This document shows, one piece after another, positions 34,876 through 43,426 of a stretch of DNA of 64,000 nucleotides. The stretch's first letter is position 1; every line of letters begins with the position of its first letter. The notes under the pieces are model-generated. The model did no database searches. It saw only the letters and a program-made list of their open reading frames with translations, and was not told the DNA's origin. Made by a program: the position numbers and the translations under genes. The DNA lies in the NCBI GenBank assembly GCA_020639215.1, contig JACKHA010000001.1:135254-199253 (forward strand), given 5' to 3'. The DNA comes from Phycisphaeraceae bacterium (GTDB taxonomy: Bacteria > Planctomycetota > Phycisphaerae > Phycisphaerales > UBA1924).

Positions 34876-35694
34876 TTAGGAACCCGTGCCGGGACTGTCC
34901 ACACGGCCGGGCGGTTGGCAGGCGGGTTCGGCGGGGTTGGCCTGCGGGTCGGGCTGCGGGTCGGGCTGCGGGTCGTTCGGGAGCAGATCCGGGCGGCGAT
35001 CCCGCGTTCGGGCCAGACGCTGCTCGAGCCGCCAGCGGGCGACCTTGGCGTGGTCCCCGGAAACCAGGATCTCGGGGGCCTCCCGCCCCTGCCAGACTCT
35101 GGGGCGGGTGAAGTGGGGGCAGTCCAGCAGGCGCGCGTGCGGCGAATCGCCCGCCCCTGCGACAGTCGAGAAGCTCTCGGCCAGGGCCGATTCCTGGTCC
35201 CCCAGGGCCCCCGGCAGCAGGCGCACGACCGCGTCGATAAGGACCATCGCCGCCAGTTCACCCCCCGACAGCACATAGTCCCCGATCGAGATCTCCTCGG
35301 GCGCCAGGGCTTCGATGACCCGCTCGTCGATCCCCTCGTAGTGCCCGGCCAGCACCAGCAGTCGCGGCAGCCCGGCCAGTCGCTCCACCATCGCCTGCGT
35401 CAACGGGCGCCCCTGCGGGGTCAGCAGCACCCGGTGGGCCGGGCGGGGGTCGCTGGCTTCAACGCCTCGCACCGCGTCCCAGATGGGCTGGCACATCATC
35501 ACCATGCCGGGCCCGCCCCCGAACGGGCGGTCATCGGTCTTCGCGTGCTTGTTCTCGGCGTAGGCCCGGATGTCCGTCGCCACGACCTCGACGATCCCGG
35601 CGGCCCTGGCCCGGGCGGGGATGCTCACGCCCAGGGCCGCGGGCGGCTCGGCGGCGAACATCTCCGGGAACGTCGTGAGCACGTCGATCCGCAT
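34876..35694 (-). CDS. trmD: tRNA (guanine-37-N1)-methyltransferase
   Basis: TrmD methylates G37 next to the anticodon and prevents frameshifting. The 272-residue product has the SPOUT deep-knot motifs: RIDVLTTFPEMF at the start, DDRPFGGGPGMVMMCQPI, LLVLAGHYEGIDERV and EISIGDYVLSGGELAAMV. The conserved DSPHARLLDCPHFTRP follows. The last 40 residues are a Pro/Asp/Gln tail with PDPQPDPQ repeats, coded by a short tandem repeat. The start is the ATG at 35694, the usual MRIDVLT form; an in-frame ATG upstream would put the hairpin at 35719-35745 in coding sequence. Confidence 0.96.
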   Translation of the reverse strand: MRIDVLTTFPEMFAAEPPAALGVSIPARARAAGIVEVVATDIRAYAENKHAKTDDRPFGGGPGMVMMCQPIWDAVRGVEASDPRPAHRVLLTPQGRPLTQAMVERLAGLPRLLVLAGHYEGIDERVIEALAPEEISIGDYVLSGGELAAMVLIDAVVRLLPGALGDQESALAESFSTVAGAGDSPHARLLDCPHFTRPRVWQGREAPEILVSGDHAKVARWRLEQRLARTRDRRPDLLPNDPQPDPQPDPQANPAEPACQPPGRVDSPGTGS

Positions 35695-35718
35695 GTGGGA
35701 TTGTTGGAGCCAAAACGA

Positions 35719-35745
35719 GCATCGCCCGCTGGAAGCGGGCGATGC
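35719..35745 (-). terminator. Hairpin between rpsP and trmD
   Basis: GCATCGCCCGCT and AGCGGGCGATGC form a perfect 12-base stem around a three-base loop. On the minus strand it is followed by CGTTTTGG. It can terminate part of the rpsP transcripts, or act as an attenuator that lowers trmD expression relative to the ribosomal protein. Confidence 0.75.
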
Positions 35746-35775
35746 AATCGATTCTTTCACGGATGGGCCAGGCGA

Positions 35776-36168
35776 TCAGCCCTGGGCCTTCTCGCCCTCG
35801 CCAGCGGCGGCCGCAGCCGCCTCGGCCTCGGCTGCCGCCTTCTTCTGCTCGACGACGTCGCGGGCGTGCTTGCGGTCGGCCTCCCACTGCTCCTTCATCT
35901 TGGCGGGCAGCAGTTCGGCCCGCCCGAGCATGTCGCGGACGGTCTCGGTGGGCTGGGCCCCGACGCTGAGCCAGTACTGGATCCGCTCGCCGTTGAGGCT
36001 CAACTGCTTCTCGGCGTCCTTCTCGAGGGGGTTGAACCACCCGAGGGCTTCGATCACCCGCCCGTCGCGGCGCGTCCGCTGGTCGATCGCGTTGAGGCGA
36101 TAGAACGGAGCATTCCGACGGCCCTGACGCTGGAGACGGATCCGAACCAAGGCAGACTCCTTCGGCAC
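35776..36168 (-). CDS. rpsP: 30S ribosomal protein S16
   Basis: This 130-residue protein is S16, an assembly protein of the small subunit. The first 80 residues are the conserved core (ALVRIRLQRQGRRNAPFYRL, then GWFNPLEKDAEKQLSLNGER, then QYWLSVGAQPTETVRDML). The tail is a long Ala/Glu/Lys helix (about 95-130) that bacterial S16 proteins often carry in a shorter form. It starts the rpsP-trmD-rplS group; rimM, which normally follows rpsP, is missing. Confidence 0.97.
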   Translation of the reverse strand: MPKESALVRIRLQRQGRRNAPFYRLNAIDQRTRRDGRVIEALGWFNPLEKDAEKQLSLNGERIQYWLSVGAQPTETVRDMLGRAELLPAKMKEQWEADRKHARDVVEQKKAAAEAEAAAAAAGEGEKAQG

Positions 36169-36336
36169 GCGACGCCGACACGCAGACCCCGGACGCTAGC
36201 CGGGGCTGGATTCCAGTGCGAGACGACAGCCCGCGAGCGGTCCACCGGGCCCGCCCTCTCGGGCCACGAGTCTAGGCCGGGGTCCGTTGGGCCTCAAGCC
36301 GGAGGAGGCCCGCGGCGGGCACGCCGCCCGATGGGG

Positions 36337-36365
36337 TTGAAACAGGATAAGGCAATCCGAATAAT
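36337..36365 (+). promoter_or_regulatory. Sigma-70-like promoter of the GC-tail protein pair
   Basis: TTGAAA (36337-36342), a 17-base spacer and AATAAT (36360-36365) make a near-consensus promoter in a locally AT-richer patch. The ATG of the beta-helix protein lies 87 bases downstream at 36453 with GGAGGAGA as the ribosome site. Confidence 0.55.
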
Positions 36366-36452
36366 GGCGCGGCGTGGTGTGTTCGCCGCGTGCCGCACCC
36401 AGATTCTCCGCGGTATCGCCCTTGGCAACCGCCCCGCTCGGGAGGAGACCCC

Positions 36453-38288
36453 ATGCGCACGAGGCCCGCCCAACACACCTTCGCGCTCGCCCTGTTGGCC
36501 GGACTGACCGCCGCCGCGTCGGGCGGGGTTCTTCGGGTCCGCGAGGGGGCCGTGGGCGCGGGCACGGGCGCGACGTGGGAAGACGCGTTCCCAACGCTCC
36601 AGGGCGCGCTGGCAGCGGCCTCGGCGGGAGATGAGGTCTGGGTCGCTTCGGGCACCTACACGCCCACCGACGCCACGTCCTCGTTCGTCGCCTCGTCGGG
36701 CGTGGCGATGTTCGGCGGATTCGCCGGCACCGAGACGGTGCGCGACCAGCGCGACTGGAACGCCAACCCGACCATCCTCAGCGGCGACGTCGGGCGCGAT
36801 GACACGTTCTCGACCGGCGCGTGGCCATCGAGCTGGGCGGTGAACTCGTCGAACGCCGGGCACGTCATCGACGCGTCCGGGGTCGACGCGACCGCCATCA
36901 TCGACGGATTCACGATCACCCTCGGGCACACGGGCCCCAGCGGGACGCCCGCGGGCAACGCGCTGATGTTCGGCAGCGGCGTGTTCGCCCCGGCCGGCAG
37001 CCCCACCGTCCGGCACTGCCGGTTCATCCGCAACCTGGCGGCGTTCGCCCACGGCGGGGCCATCTACCTGTACGACTCGGACGCCCTCATCGAGGACTGC
37101 GCGTTCGACCAGAACTACGTCCACCTGGGCGACGGCGGCGGGGTCTTCCTGGCGGGCGCCTCCAACGTCACCATCCGCGGCTGCACGTTCAACGCCTGCA
37201 CCACGGTCCACGGCGGGAGCGGCGGGCAGGGCCAGGGGGGCGCGATCGGCTCGCAGACGACCGGCACGCTCACCGTCGAACGATGCCGTTTCACGTCCAA
37301 CGTCGCCCGCCATTTCTACACCTCGGGCGGCATCGAGATCGCCCGCGGGGGCGGCATCAGCAGTTTCCTGGGGTCGCTCGTCGTGCGTGCCTGCGAGTTC
37401 CGAGGCAACGAGGCGCCCGGCGGCGCGGGCATCTACACGTGGGGGCCGACCGAGGTCACGAACAGCCTCTTCTGGAACAACCGCGTCTACGAGTACAACC
37501 TGAGCCCCGTCGCGGGCGACGGCGGCTATGGGGCGGGCGTGGCCGCGTACACGCGCAACCCCGGTTTCACCACCATCATCAACTGCTCGATGGTGCGCAA
37601 CCAGGGAGCCGAGGGCGTCGGCGTCCAGACGCTCGGTATCGGAACCGTCGACATCCGGAACTCGATCATCTGGGGCAACATCGCCAGCGGGGCGGGCCTG
37701 CCCCCGTCCCGGTGGGGCGTCAAGGGCGACTTCGAGGCCCGTTACTCCTGCATCCAGGACCTGCTCACCCCCATCCCCGGCGAGGACCCGCCCAATCCCG
37801 CCGACTATCCGGGCTGCATCGTCATCGATCCGCTGTTGGTTGCGCCAACCTCCGGCGATCTTCACCTGATGGCGGCCTCGCCCGCGATCGACGCCGCCGA
37901 GAACGCCAGCGTCCCGGTCGGAGTGACCACCGATCTGGACGCCCTGGCCAGGTTCATCGATGACCCCGGGGCGCCAAACGTCGGCCTTCCCGGCGGAGCG
38001 GGCGGCAGCGCCATTGTGGACATGGGCGCGTACGAGCGCCAGACCCCCTGCCAGCCCGACCTGACCACCGGTGCCGTGCCCGGCCAGCCGGGCTACGGCG
38101 TGCCCAACGGCGTGCTGAACAACGACGACTTCTTCTACTTCCTGGCCCAGTTCGCCGCCGGCAACGCAGCGGTGTGCGACCTGACCACCGGGGCCGTGCC
38201 GGGCCAGCCGGGCTACGGCGTGCCGAACGGCGCGGTCACCAATGACGACTTCTTCTACTACCTCACCATCTTCAGCGCGGGCTGCTGA
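36453..38288 (+). CDS. Exported beta-helix protein with GC-type tail
   Basis: The 611-residue product has a signal peptide (FALALLAGLTAAASGG). A right-handed parallel beta-helix follows (about 25-520) with many short repeats such as TIRGCTFNACTTV, TVERCRFTSNVAR and VTNSLFWNNRVYE, typical of pectate-lyase-like and choice-of-anchor polymorphic surface proteins. At the C-terminus two copies of a 38-residue module carry TTGAVPGQPGYGVPNG and NNDDFFYFL or TNDDFFYYL, and the protein ends AGC. This tail is the GC-type dockerin-like tail of Phycisphaerales, with an acidic NxDD motif that could bind calcium. It is probably secreted or held at the surface; the cargo function is unknown. Confidence 0.85.
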   Translation: MRTRPAQHTFALALLAGLTAAASGGVLRVREGAVGAGTGATWEDAFPTLQGALAAASAGDEVWVASGTYTPTDATSSFVASSGVAMFGGFAGTETVRDQRDWNANPTILSGDVGRDDTFSTGAWPSSWAVNSSNAGHVIDASGVDATAIIDGFTITLGHTGPSGTPAGNALMFGSGVFAPAGSPTVRHCRFIRNLAAFAHGGAIYLYDSDALIEDCAFDQNYVHLGDGGGVFLAGASNVTIRGCTFNACTTVHGGSGGQGQGGAIGSQTTGTLTVERCRFTSNVARHFYTSGGIEIARGGGISSFLGSLVVRACEFRGNEAPGGAGIYTWGPTEVTNSLFWNNRVYEYNLSPVAGDGGYGAGVAAYTRNPGFTTIINCSMVRNQGAEGVGVQTLGIGTVDIRNSIIWGNIASGAGLPPSRWGVKGDFEARYSCIQDLLTPIPGEDPPNPADYPGCIVIDPLLVAPTSGDLHLMAASPAIDAAENASVPVGVTTDLDALARFIDDPGAPNVGLPGGAGGSAIVDMGAYERQTPCQPDLTTGAVPGQPGYGVPNGVLNNDDFFYFLAQFAAGNAAVCDLTTGAVPGQPGYGVPNGAVTNDDFFYYLTIFSAGC

Positions 38289-38356
38289 TGCCGAGGCCCG
38301 ACGAACCCAGATCCTCGCGCGCAGCCCTTGCGGAGCCCGACACCGAGAGAACCACC

Positions 38357-39193
38357 ATGCGACGCACGACACCGCACTCGCCGGCCTTCCTCCTCGCCGC
38401 CATGCTCGCCGCGCCGCTGCTCGCCGGCGAGATCGCAACCCGCGCCGAACTCGACGCCATCCTCGACGACAGAGCCCTGCTCGAGGACTTCGAGGGCCTC
38501 AGCGTCCACGCCGGCACCTCGATCCCGTGCCCGAACCCGTTCTCTTCGTTGACCGCCCAGCCCAGTTGGGGCGTGCTCGATGGCATCGAGTACTACGCAC
38601 CCACCAACGTGCTGTACCTCTACGGCGGATTCCTCCACGGCGACGACAGCGTGATCCTGCAGACCAACGGCACGCTCGAGATCACGTTCGACCAGCCGCA
38701 GCGGGCCGTCGGGTTCGACATCGCCAACGGCACCGGCAACGCCACGTTCGGCGAGTCCATCGCGTTCTATCACAACGCCATGCCTCTCGCGACGATCACG
38801 CGCAGCATCCCGCCCGCGGGCGACACGTTCGTTGCCTGGGACGAGCCCGTCGGCGGTATCACCTCGATCGTCATCACCGGTACGACGTTCTCCCCTGGCC
38901 TGCAGGGCCCGATCAAAATCGACAACGTCGCCTGGGGCTACGACCTGCCCGTGTGCCGCCCCGACATCACCACCGGCGCCATCTCCGGACAGCCTGGATA
39001 CCTGGTCCCCAACAGCGTGCTCAACAACGACGACTTCTTCTGCTTCCTGGCCGAGTTCGCAGACCAGAACCTCGAGGTCTGCGACCTGACCACCGGAGCC
39101 GTCTCCGGCCAGCCGGGCTATGGCGTGCCGAACGGGACGCTCACGAACGACGATTTCTTTTTCTTCCTCGCGCTATTCGCCGCGGGCTGCTGA
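38357..39193 (+). CDS. Exported protein with GC-type tail
   Basis: The 278-residue product begins with a signal peptide (FLLAAMLAAPLLAGEIATRA). Residues about 40-195 form a jelly-roll-like beta domain that resembles the carbohydrate-binding-like domains of PEP-CTERM proteins (LEDFEGLSV, GFDIANGTGNATFG, ITSIVITGTTFSPG). Two tail modules follow, with NNDDFFCFL and TNDDFFFFL, and the product ends AGC. The gene is 68 bases downstream of the beta-helix gene with the same tail, and a strong terminator closes the pair. Confidence 0.83.
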   Translation: MRRTTPHSPAFLLAAMLAAPLLAGEIATRAELDAILDDRALLEDFEGLSVHAGTSIPCPNPFSSLTAQPSWGVLDGIEYYAPTNVLYLYGGFLHGDDSVILQTNGTLEITFDQPQRAVGFDIANGTGNATFGESIAFYHNAMPLATITRSIPPAGDTFVAWDEPVGGITSIVITGTTFSPGLQGPIKIDNVAWGYDLPVCRPDITTGAISGQPGYLVPNSVLNNDDFFCFLAEFADQNLEVCDLTTGAVSGQPGYGVPNGTLTNDDFFFFLALFAAGC

Positions 39194-39223
39194 ACCCGGT
39201 GCCGCCATCCCAGAACGCAGTGC

Positions 39224-39251
39224 AGCCCCGGGGACGCCCCCCGGGGCTTTT
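39224..39251 (+). terminator. Rho-independent terminator
   Basis: AGCCCCGGGG and CCCCGGGGCT pair perfectly around a five-base loop and are followed by TTTTC. It lies 31 bases after the stop at 39193 and separates this gene pair from the BlaI operon. Confidence 0.88.
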
Positions 39252-39331
39252 CACTGCGCATCCACAGCCCCTCCACCGCCGCGCGGCTCGACAGCAAGAT
39301 CGTGCCAGCCGAACCGTGAAACCCGACGGGC

Positions 39332-39360
39332 TTGCATCCCTACGACGTTCGTAGTAGGCT
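39332..39360 (+). promoter_or_regulatory. Promoter of the BlaI-M56-Tol operon
   Basis: TTGCAT (39332-39337), a 17-base spacer and TAGGCT (39355-39360) form a good sigma-70-like promoter. The start would be near 39367, leaving a leader of about 97 bases before the ATG at 39464. The spacer contains one palindrome and the start site another. Confidence 0.65.
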
Positions 39361-39382
39361 GTCCTCCGACAGTTGTAGGAGG
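39340..39382. promoter_or_regulatory. Two palindromic operators for a BlaI-type repressor
   Basis: Palindrome 1 is CTACGACGTTCGTAG (39340-39354), six-base arms around CGT, in the promoter spacer. Palindrome 2 is CCTCCGACAGTTGTAGGAGG (39363-39382), eight of ten pairs matching, over the start site. Both contain the GACA or TGTA and GTAG words found in BlaI/MecI operators. Their position on either side of the -10 box would let a repressor block polymerase. Confidence 0.7.
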
Positions 39383-39463
39383 CGACGCTGGGGCCAGCCG
39401 CCGCATCGGCCTCCCGAGCGGCCCATCACCCGCTCGCCCGCCCCCATCGGACCCGACCCCGCC

Positions 39464-39907
39464 ATGCCACGACGAGACGCCATGCTCGGCGACGCCGAAC
39501 TCGAGGTCCTGAAGGTCCTCTGGGATCGGGGCCCGCTCACGGTCCGCGAGGTGCTCGGCATCCTGCAGGAGCGCGGGCGCGACCTGGCCTACACGACCGT
39601 TCTGACCATGATGACCCGCCTCGAGGCCAAGGGCGCCGTCGCCAGCAACCGCTCGGGCCCGGCCTACGTCTACCGCCCGCGGGTCTCGCGCGATCGCATC
39701 CGGCGCGACCGCCTCAAGGGGCTGGTCGAGCAGCTCTTCGACGGAGCCCCCGGCTCGCTCGTGCTGAGCCTCATGAAGAGCGAGTCGTTCACGCCGGAGG
39801 AACTCGCCGAGTTTCGCGGCCTGATCGAGCGCCTGGACCCGGCTCGCCGGGCACGCCACGTCGCTGGCGACACCGACGCAACCGAGAACGGGAGGGGTGC
39901 CGCATGA
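39464..39907 (+). CDS. BlaI/MecI/CopY family repressor
   Basis: The 147-residue product has a winged helix (LGDAELEVLKVLWDRGPLTV, VREVLGILQERGRDLAYTTV, LTMMTRLEAKGAV) and a helical dimerisation part (KGLVEQLFDGAPGSLVLSLM). This is the full plan of BlaI-type repressors, which dimerise on palindromes and are cut or released when a partner metallopeptidase is activated. Its stop codon overlaps the start of the M56 gene (ATGA), so the two are translationally coupled. Two palindromes upstream fit autorepression. No beta-lactamase gene is nearby, so the regulated genes are probably the operon itself. Confidence 0.92.
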   Translation: MPRRDAMLGDAELEVLKVLWDRGPLTVREVLGILQERGRDLAYTTVLTMMTRLEAKGAVASNRSGPAYVYRPRVSRDRIRRDRLKGLVEQLFDGAPGSLVLSLMKSESFTPEELAEFRGLIERLDPARRARHVAGDTDATENGRGAA

Positions 39908-42900
39908 TCGCCTCGTTCCCGCTGGATCAGGAGCTCCATGCCCCCGCCCTGACGCTGGCGATCGACGCCTCGTCGCAGGAGGCGATCTGGGTGGGGGCAC
40001 TCACCGCCGCGCCCGTGGCGATCGCGGTGGCCGCCCTGTGCCGCGGCGTGTCACGCCCCGGGACTCGCCACGCGCTGTGGTGCCTGGCGCTGCTGGCGTT
40101 CGTGCTGCCCGGCGTGCTGGTTGGCACGGGCTTGAGCGCGCGGATCGCGGGGCTGATCGAGCGGGCGCCGGGCGTGCTGGCGTGGGCGTTCCCGCCGGAG
40201 CGCGCGGCCCGGGTCGCCGGCGGCGGGGCGGTCGCGACGGAGCAGATCGCGATCGGAGACGCCGACGCGTTCTCGTTCGAATCGGGCGGGGCGCCGATCC
40301 CGCTGACGAGCGCGGCCGGGCCATGGGGCCACATCGAGCGATCCTCGGGTCCGGGCTCCACCGTCCAGGAGGCCGACGCGACTCGCCGCGGATCGAGCCC
40401 CATGCCGGTTCCGCGCGGGCTCGCGGTCGCGGACTGGCAGGCTGAGGCGGGCGCGTCTCGTTTCGGCTCGGCCGACGTGGTTTCCGACGCAACACTCGGC
40501 CAGCGGGGCGAGTTGTCCGCGGCCAGCGGCGTGCCCCCGCTCGCGCGATCCCACACGCCGACCCTCGCGACGCGCCACGCGAACCCCGCGTTCCAGACCA
40601 ACACGCGGTCCGAGACGACGCAGGCTATCGCGCTGTCTCCGATCGACGCCCCGCGCGTCGATCCGCCGACCGGCGCGATCTGGAACGACGTGCCCGAGCG
40701 CTCGGCCCTCGGGGCGCTGACGCCGGAGCCTCAGCCGGACTCGGCGTTTTCCGCGGCACCGCCGCCTGCCCATCGCGCCGAGCCGCGCGGGCCCAAGCCG
40801 GCGCCTGCCCCGGTGCTGACCGACCCGATCTGGAACGCGCTGAACAGCGCCGTCGCCACCACCACGCGCTGGCTCGATGCCATCGGCGCCGCCGGACGCG
40901 AACTCGTGAGCATCCCCGCGCCCCCGGCATGGCTGTGGGTGGCGGGCGTTCTGGCCATTCTTGGCGTGGGCGTCGGGCGCTCCATCAACGCGGCCCGGGC
41001 CCTGCGCCGCCTCACGCCCGTGGCCCGCTCCGACCAGCGCCTCGTGCGCGACATCGCGGAAAAGCTCGGCCTGGCGCACACGCCCCGGGCCTACACCGTC
41101 GCCGCCCGCGTCTCGCCCATGGTCTGCGGGTGGCTCACGCCGCGCGTGATCCTGCCGGAGTCGCTGTGGCGCCACCTGGATCTCGACGCTCGACGGGCCG
41201 TGCTCACGCACGAGCTGGCCCACCTGCGCCGTCGCGACCAGTGGGTCCGCCTGGGCGAGATCGTGGTGGGCGTGCTGTATTGGTGGCACCCGGTCCTGTG
41301 GGCCGTGCGCCGGCGGCTCCGCGAGGAGGCGGACCTGTGCTGCGACGCGTGGGTGACCACGCTGTTCCCGCGTCTGCGGCGCTCGTACGCCGAGGCGCTC
41401 CTGCGGACGCGCGTGTATCTGAGCACATCCGGCGCGGTCGCGCCGGTTGCCGGGTTGGGGATGGCCTCGGCACGGTCGAGGCGGTTTTCAAGGAGGCTCA
41501 CGATGGTTATGACCGGTCGTACCCGCCCCATGGCATCCCCCGTTGGACTGGCCCTCGCGCTGGTCGTCGGCACGGCGGCTGTCGTCGTCGGGCCCTCGCT
41601 GGCCCACGCGGCCCTGAGCAAGAAGGCGCCGTGCCCGCCGGAGCAGACCGCGGCGGTCTCCACCGGCAGCGGCCGCGCGTCCGCGGGCGTCGTCCAGCAC
41701 GTCCCGCTCTTGAGCGGCGTGTTCGCCTCGCCTCAGGCGTCCGCGAGCGGCGGAGGCGTCGCCATCGCCCCCAGTGCCGCACCCGAGGCGTCCTGCTGCG
41801 CGAGCGAGGGCGGTGCGGCCGCAGCGTCCCCCGCCGCGGTCCCCACGCTCGGCTCGATCATGAGCACCGGGAGCGGCCGCGCCGCCGCGCCCTTGGTGAG
41901 CGTCTCGCCGCCCGGACGCGCGACCCTGCCCACGACGCCGAGCGTTGCCACGGGATTGCGCCGGGCCGCTCCGCAGAACCAGGCGGAACTCGAGGCCCGC
42001 ATCCGCGTGCTCGAGGCCCAGCTCGAGGCCCTCCAGGCCGCGCTCGAGCGCCTGACCCGCGATGCCGCCCCGGGCTCGTCCCGCTTCGGCCCGACCTCCG
42101 GCTCTTTCGACCCGATCTCCTTCCCGCTCCAGGTCACGCCCGCAGGCGACATGGGGCGCGCCAAGCAGGACCCGTTCTTCGCCGGCGACGCCGGCGTGCT
42201 GCTGTCGTCCACGGCCCTGGCCCAGCCGGCGACCCCGGGCGACACCCAGCAGGCGTGGGTGTCCTACGCGCTGCCCGACGGCAAGGCCGAGGCCCTCTGG
42301 GAGCTCATGCGGCGCAGCGACGTGCCGATCTACGTCCGCCAGAACGACGCGGGCATCGATCTCCAGGGCACGCCCGCTCAGCAGCGCGTGTTCTCGCAGT
42401 TCCTCTCGCTGATCCACCCGGAGGGGCGGTACGGCGACGTGGTGTTCTCGACGGCCGAGATGCCGCCCGAAGAGGCGATGCACTACCAGGCACAGCTCGA
42501 ACGCCTCCGCGCCCTCGAAGCCGCCCAAGCCGGCGTGACCGACGCGACGCGGGCCCGCGCCGAGGCCGAGCGTCTCTACGCCCTGCAGGCCGATCAGGCG
42601 GCCCGGATCGCGGCCCAGACCGCCGCGTTGGCCGACCGCGAGCGCGAGTTGGAGGCCCACGCCGCGGCCCGCGCCGCCAGGACGATGCGCGACGAGGCGA
42701 CCCGCGTCTCGAACGAGACACGCCAGCAGGCCGCGTTGGAGCGGGCCCTGGTGGTCCGCCAGCAGGCCCGGGCCATCGAGGCCCAGCGTCGAGAGCTCGA
42801 GGCGCAGATCGCCGGGCAGATCGAGCAGGGGCGTCGCCAGATCGAGGCCGCACGCCGCCAGCACGAGCAGCAGGCCCGGGATCTGCGTTCAGAGGCGAGC

Positions 42901-43323
42901 CGTCTCGAGCAGATGGCGGTCGAGATCGAGCACCGGCGCAGCCAGGTCGAGGCCCAGCGTGACCGGGCCGAGAACCGCCGCCAGCAGCGTGAGCTCGAAG
43001 CGCAGATCGAGGCGCTGGAGGCCGAGTCCGAGGCCGTGCGCGATCGGGCCGACGCGGTGCGCGAGCAGGCCGAGCACCTCCACGAGCACCTGGCCGAGAT
43101 GGTCGAGCATCTGACCGAGCGCGAGGCCGAGATGCGCGAGCACCTCGAGCGGGCCGTGGCCGAGCTCCACGCCCACGCGATGCAGGCCGGCGGGCGCGCC
43201 ATGGATTGCGCGTGCGACGAGAACTGCACGGGTGAGGGGTGCGAGGACGATTGCGATCCGGACTGCGCCTGCCACCACCGCGAGCCGGCGCGCGAGACGA
43301 CCCCCGAGCCGATCCGCGACTAA
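39904..43323 (+). CDS. BlaR1-like M56 metallopeptidase with coiled-coil sensor part
   Basis: A 1139-residue membrane protein. N-terminal membrane helices lie at about 28-50 and 58-78, and a low-complexity loop at 80-335. Another helix at about 339-360 precedes the M56 domain with the zinc motif LTHELAHLRRRDQW (His436, Glu437, His440) and the third ligand region LREEADLCCDAW near 475. A further helix follows at about 545-567. The remainder should lie outside the cytoplasm: a Ser/Ala linker, a short coiled coil near 690-710, a small globular part, and a Gln/Glu/Arg/Ala-rich coiled coil at about 860-1095. The end is Cys-rich (MDCACDENCTGEGCEDD and CDPDCACHH). BlaR1 has a penicillin-binding sensor in this place; there is none here. 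It probably cuts or releases the BlaI-type partner on an envelope signal. Confidence 0.88.
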   Translation: MIASFPLDQELHAPALTLAIDASSQEAIWVGALTAAPVAIAVAALCRGVSRPGTRHALWCLALLAFVLPGVLVGTGLSARIAGLIERAPGVLAWAFPPERAARVAGGGAVATEQIAIGDADAFSFESGGAPIPLTSAAGPWGHIERSSGPGSTVQEADATRRGSSPMPVPRGLAVADWQAEAGASRFGSADVVSDATLGQRGELSAASGVPPLARSHTPTLATRHANPAFQTNTRSETTQAIALSPIDAPRVDPPTGAIWNDVPERSALGALTPEPQPDSAFSAAPPPAHRAEPRGPKPAPAPVLTDPIWNALNSAVATTTRWLDAIGAAGRELVSIPAPPAWLWVAGVLAILGVGVGRSINAARALRRLTPVARSDQRLVRDIAEKLGLAHTPRAYTVAARVSPMVCGWLTPRVILPESLWRHLDLDARRAVLTHELAHLRRRDQWVRLGEIVVGVLYWWHPVLWAVRRRLREEADLCCDAWVTTLFPRLRRSYAEALLRTRVYLSTSGAVAPVAGLGMASARSRRFSRRLTMVMTGRTRPMASPVGLALALVVGTAAVVVGPSLAHAALSKKAPCPPEQTAAVSTGSGRASAGVVQHVPLLSGVFASPQASASGGGVAIAPSAAPEASCCASEGGAAAASPAAVPTLGSIMSTGSGRAAAPLVSVSPPGRATLPTTPSVATGLRRAAPQNQAELEARIRVLEAQLEALQAALERLTRDAAPGSSRFGPTSGSFDPISFPLQVTPAGDMGRAKQDPFFAGDAGVLLSSTALAQPATPGDTQQAWVSYALPDGKAEALWELMRRSDVPIYVRQNDAGIDLQGTPAQQRVFSQFLSLIHPEGRYGDVVFSTAEMPPEEAMHYQAQLERLRALEAAQAGVTDATRARAEAERLYALQADQAARIAAQTAALADRERELEAHAAARAARTMRDEATRVSNETRQQAALERALVVRQQARAIEAQRRELEAQIAGQIEQGRRQIEAARRQHEQQARDLRSEASRLEQMAVEIEHRRSQVEAQRDRAENRRQQRELEAQIEALEAESEAVRDRADAVREQAEHLHEHLAEMVEHLTEREAEMREHLERAVAELHAHAMQAGGRAMDCACDENCTGEGCEDDCDPDCACHHREPARETTPEPIRD

Positions 43324-43426
43324 CGTCGCACAACAGGCCCCCAACCCCGCGTCCACGGGGGGCGACGTTCGTCCCTCGTGGGCGCTTTGCCTGAAACGCA
43401 TCGCCCGCGCATCCGGAGGATGAGCC

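Noticed and set aside
39464..43323. Beta-lactam resistance operon (blaI-blaR1)
   Set aside because: The M56 protein lacks a penicillin-binding sensor, and no beta-lactamase or PBP2a gene is present. The pair is BlaI-BlaR1-like only in the repressor and protease parts.
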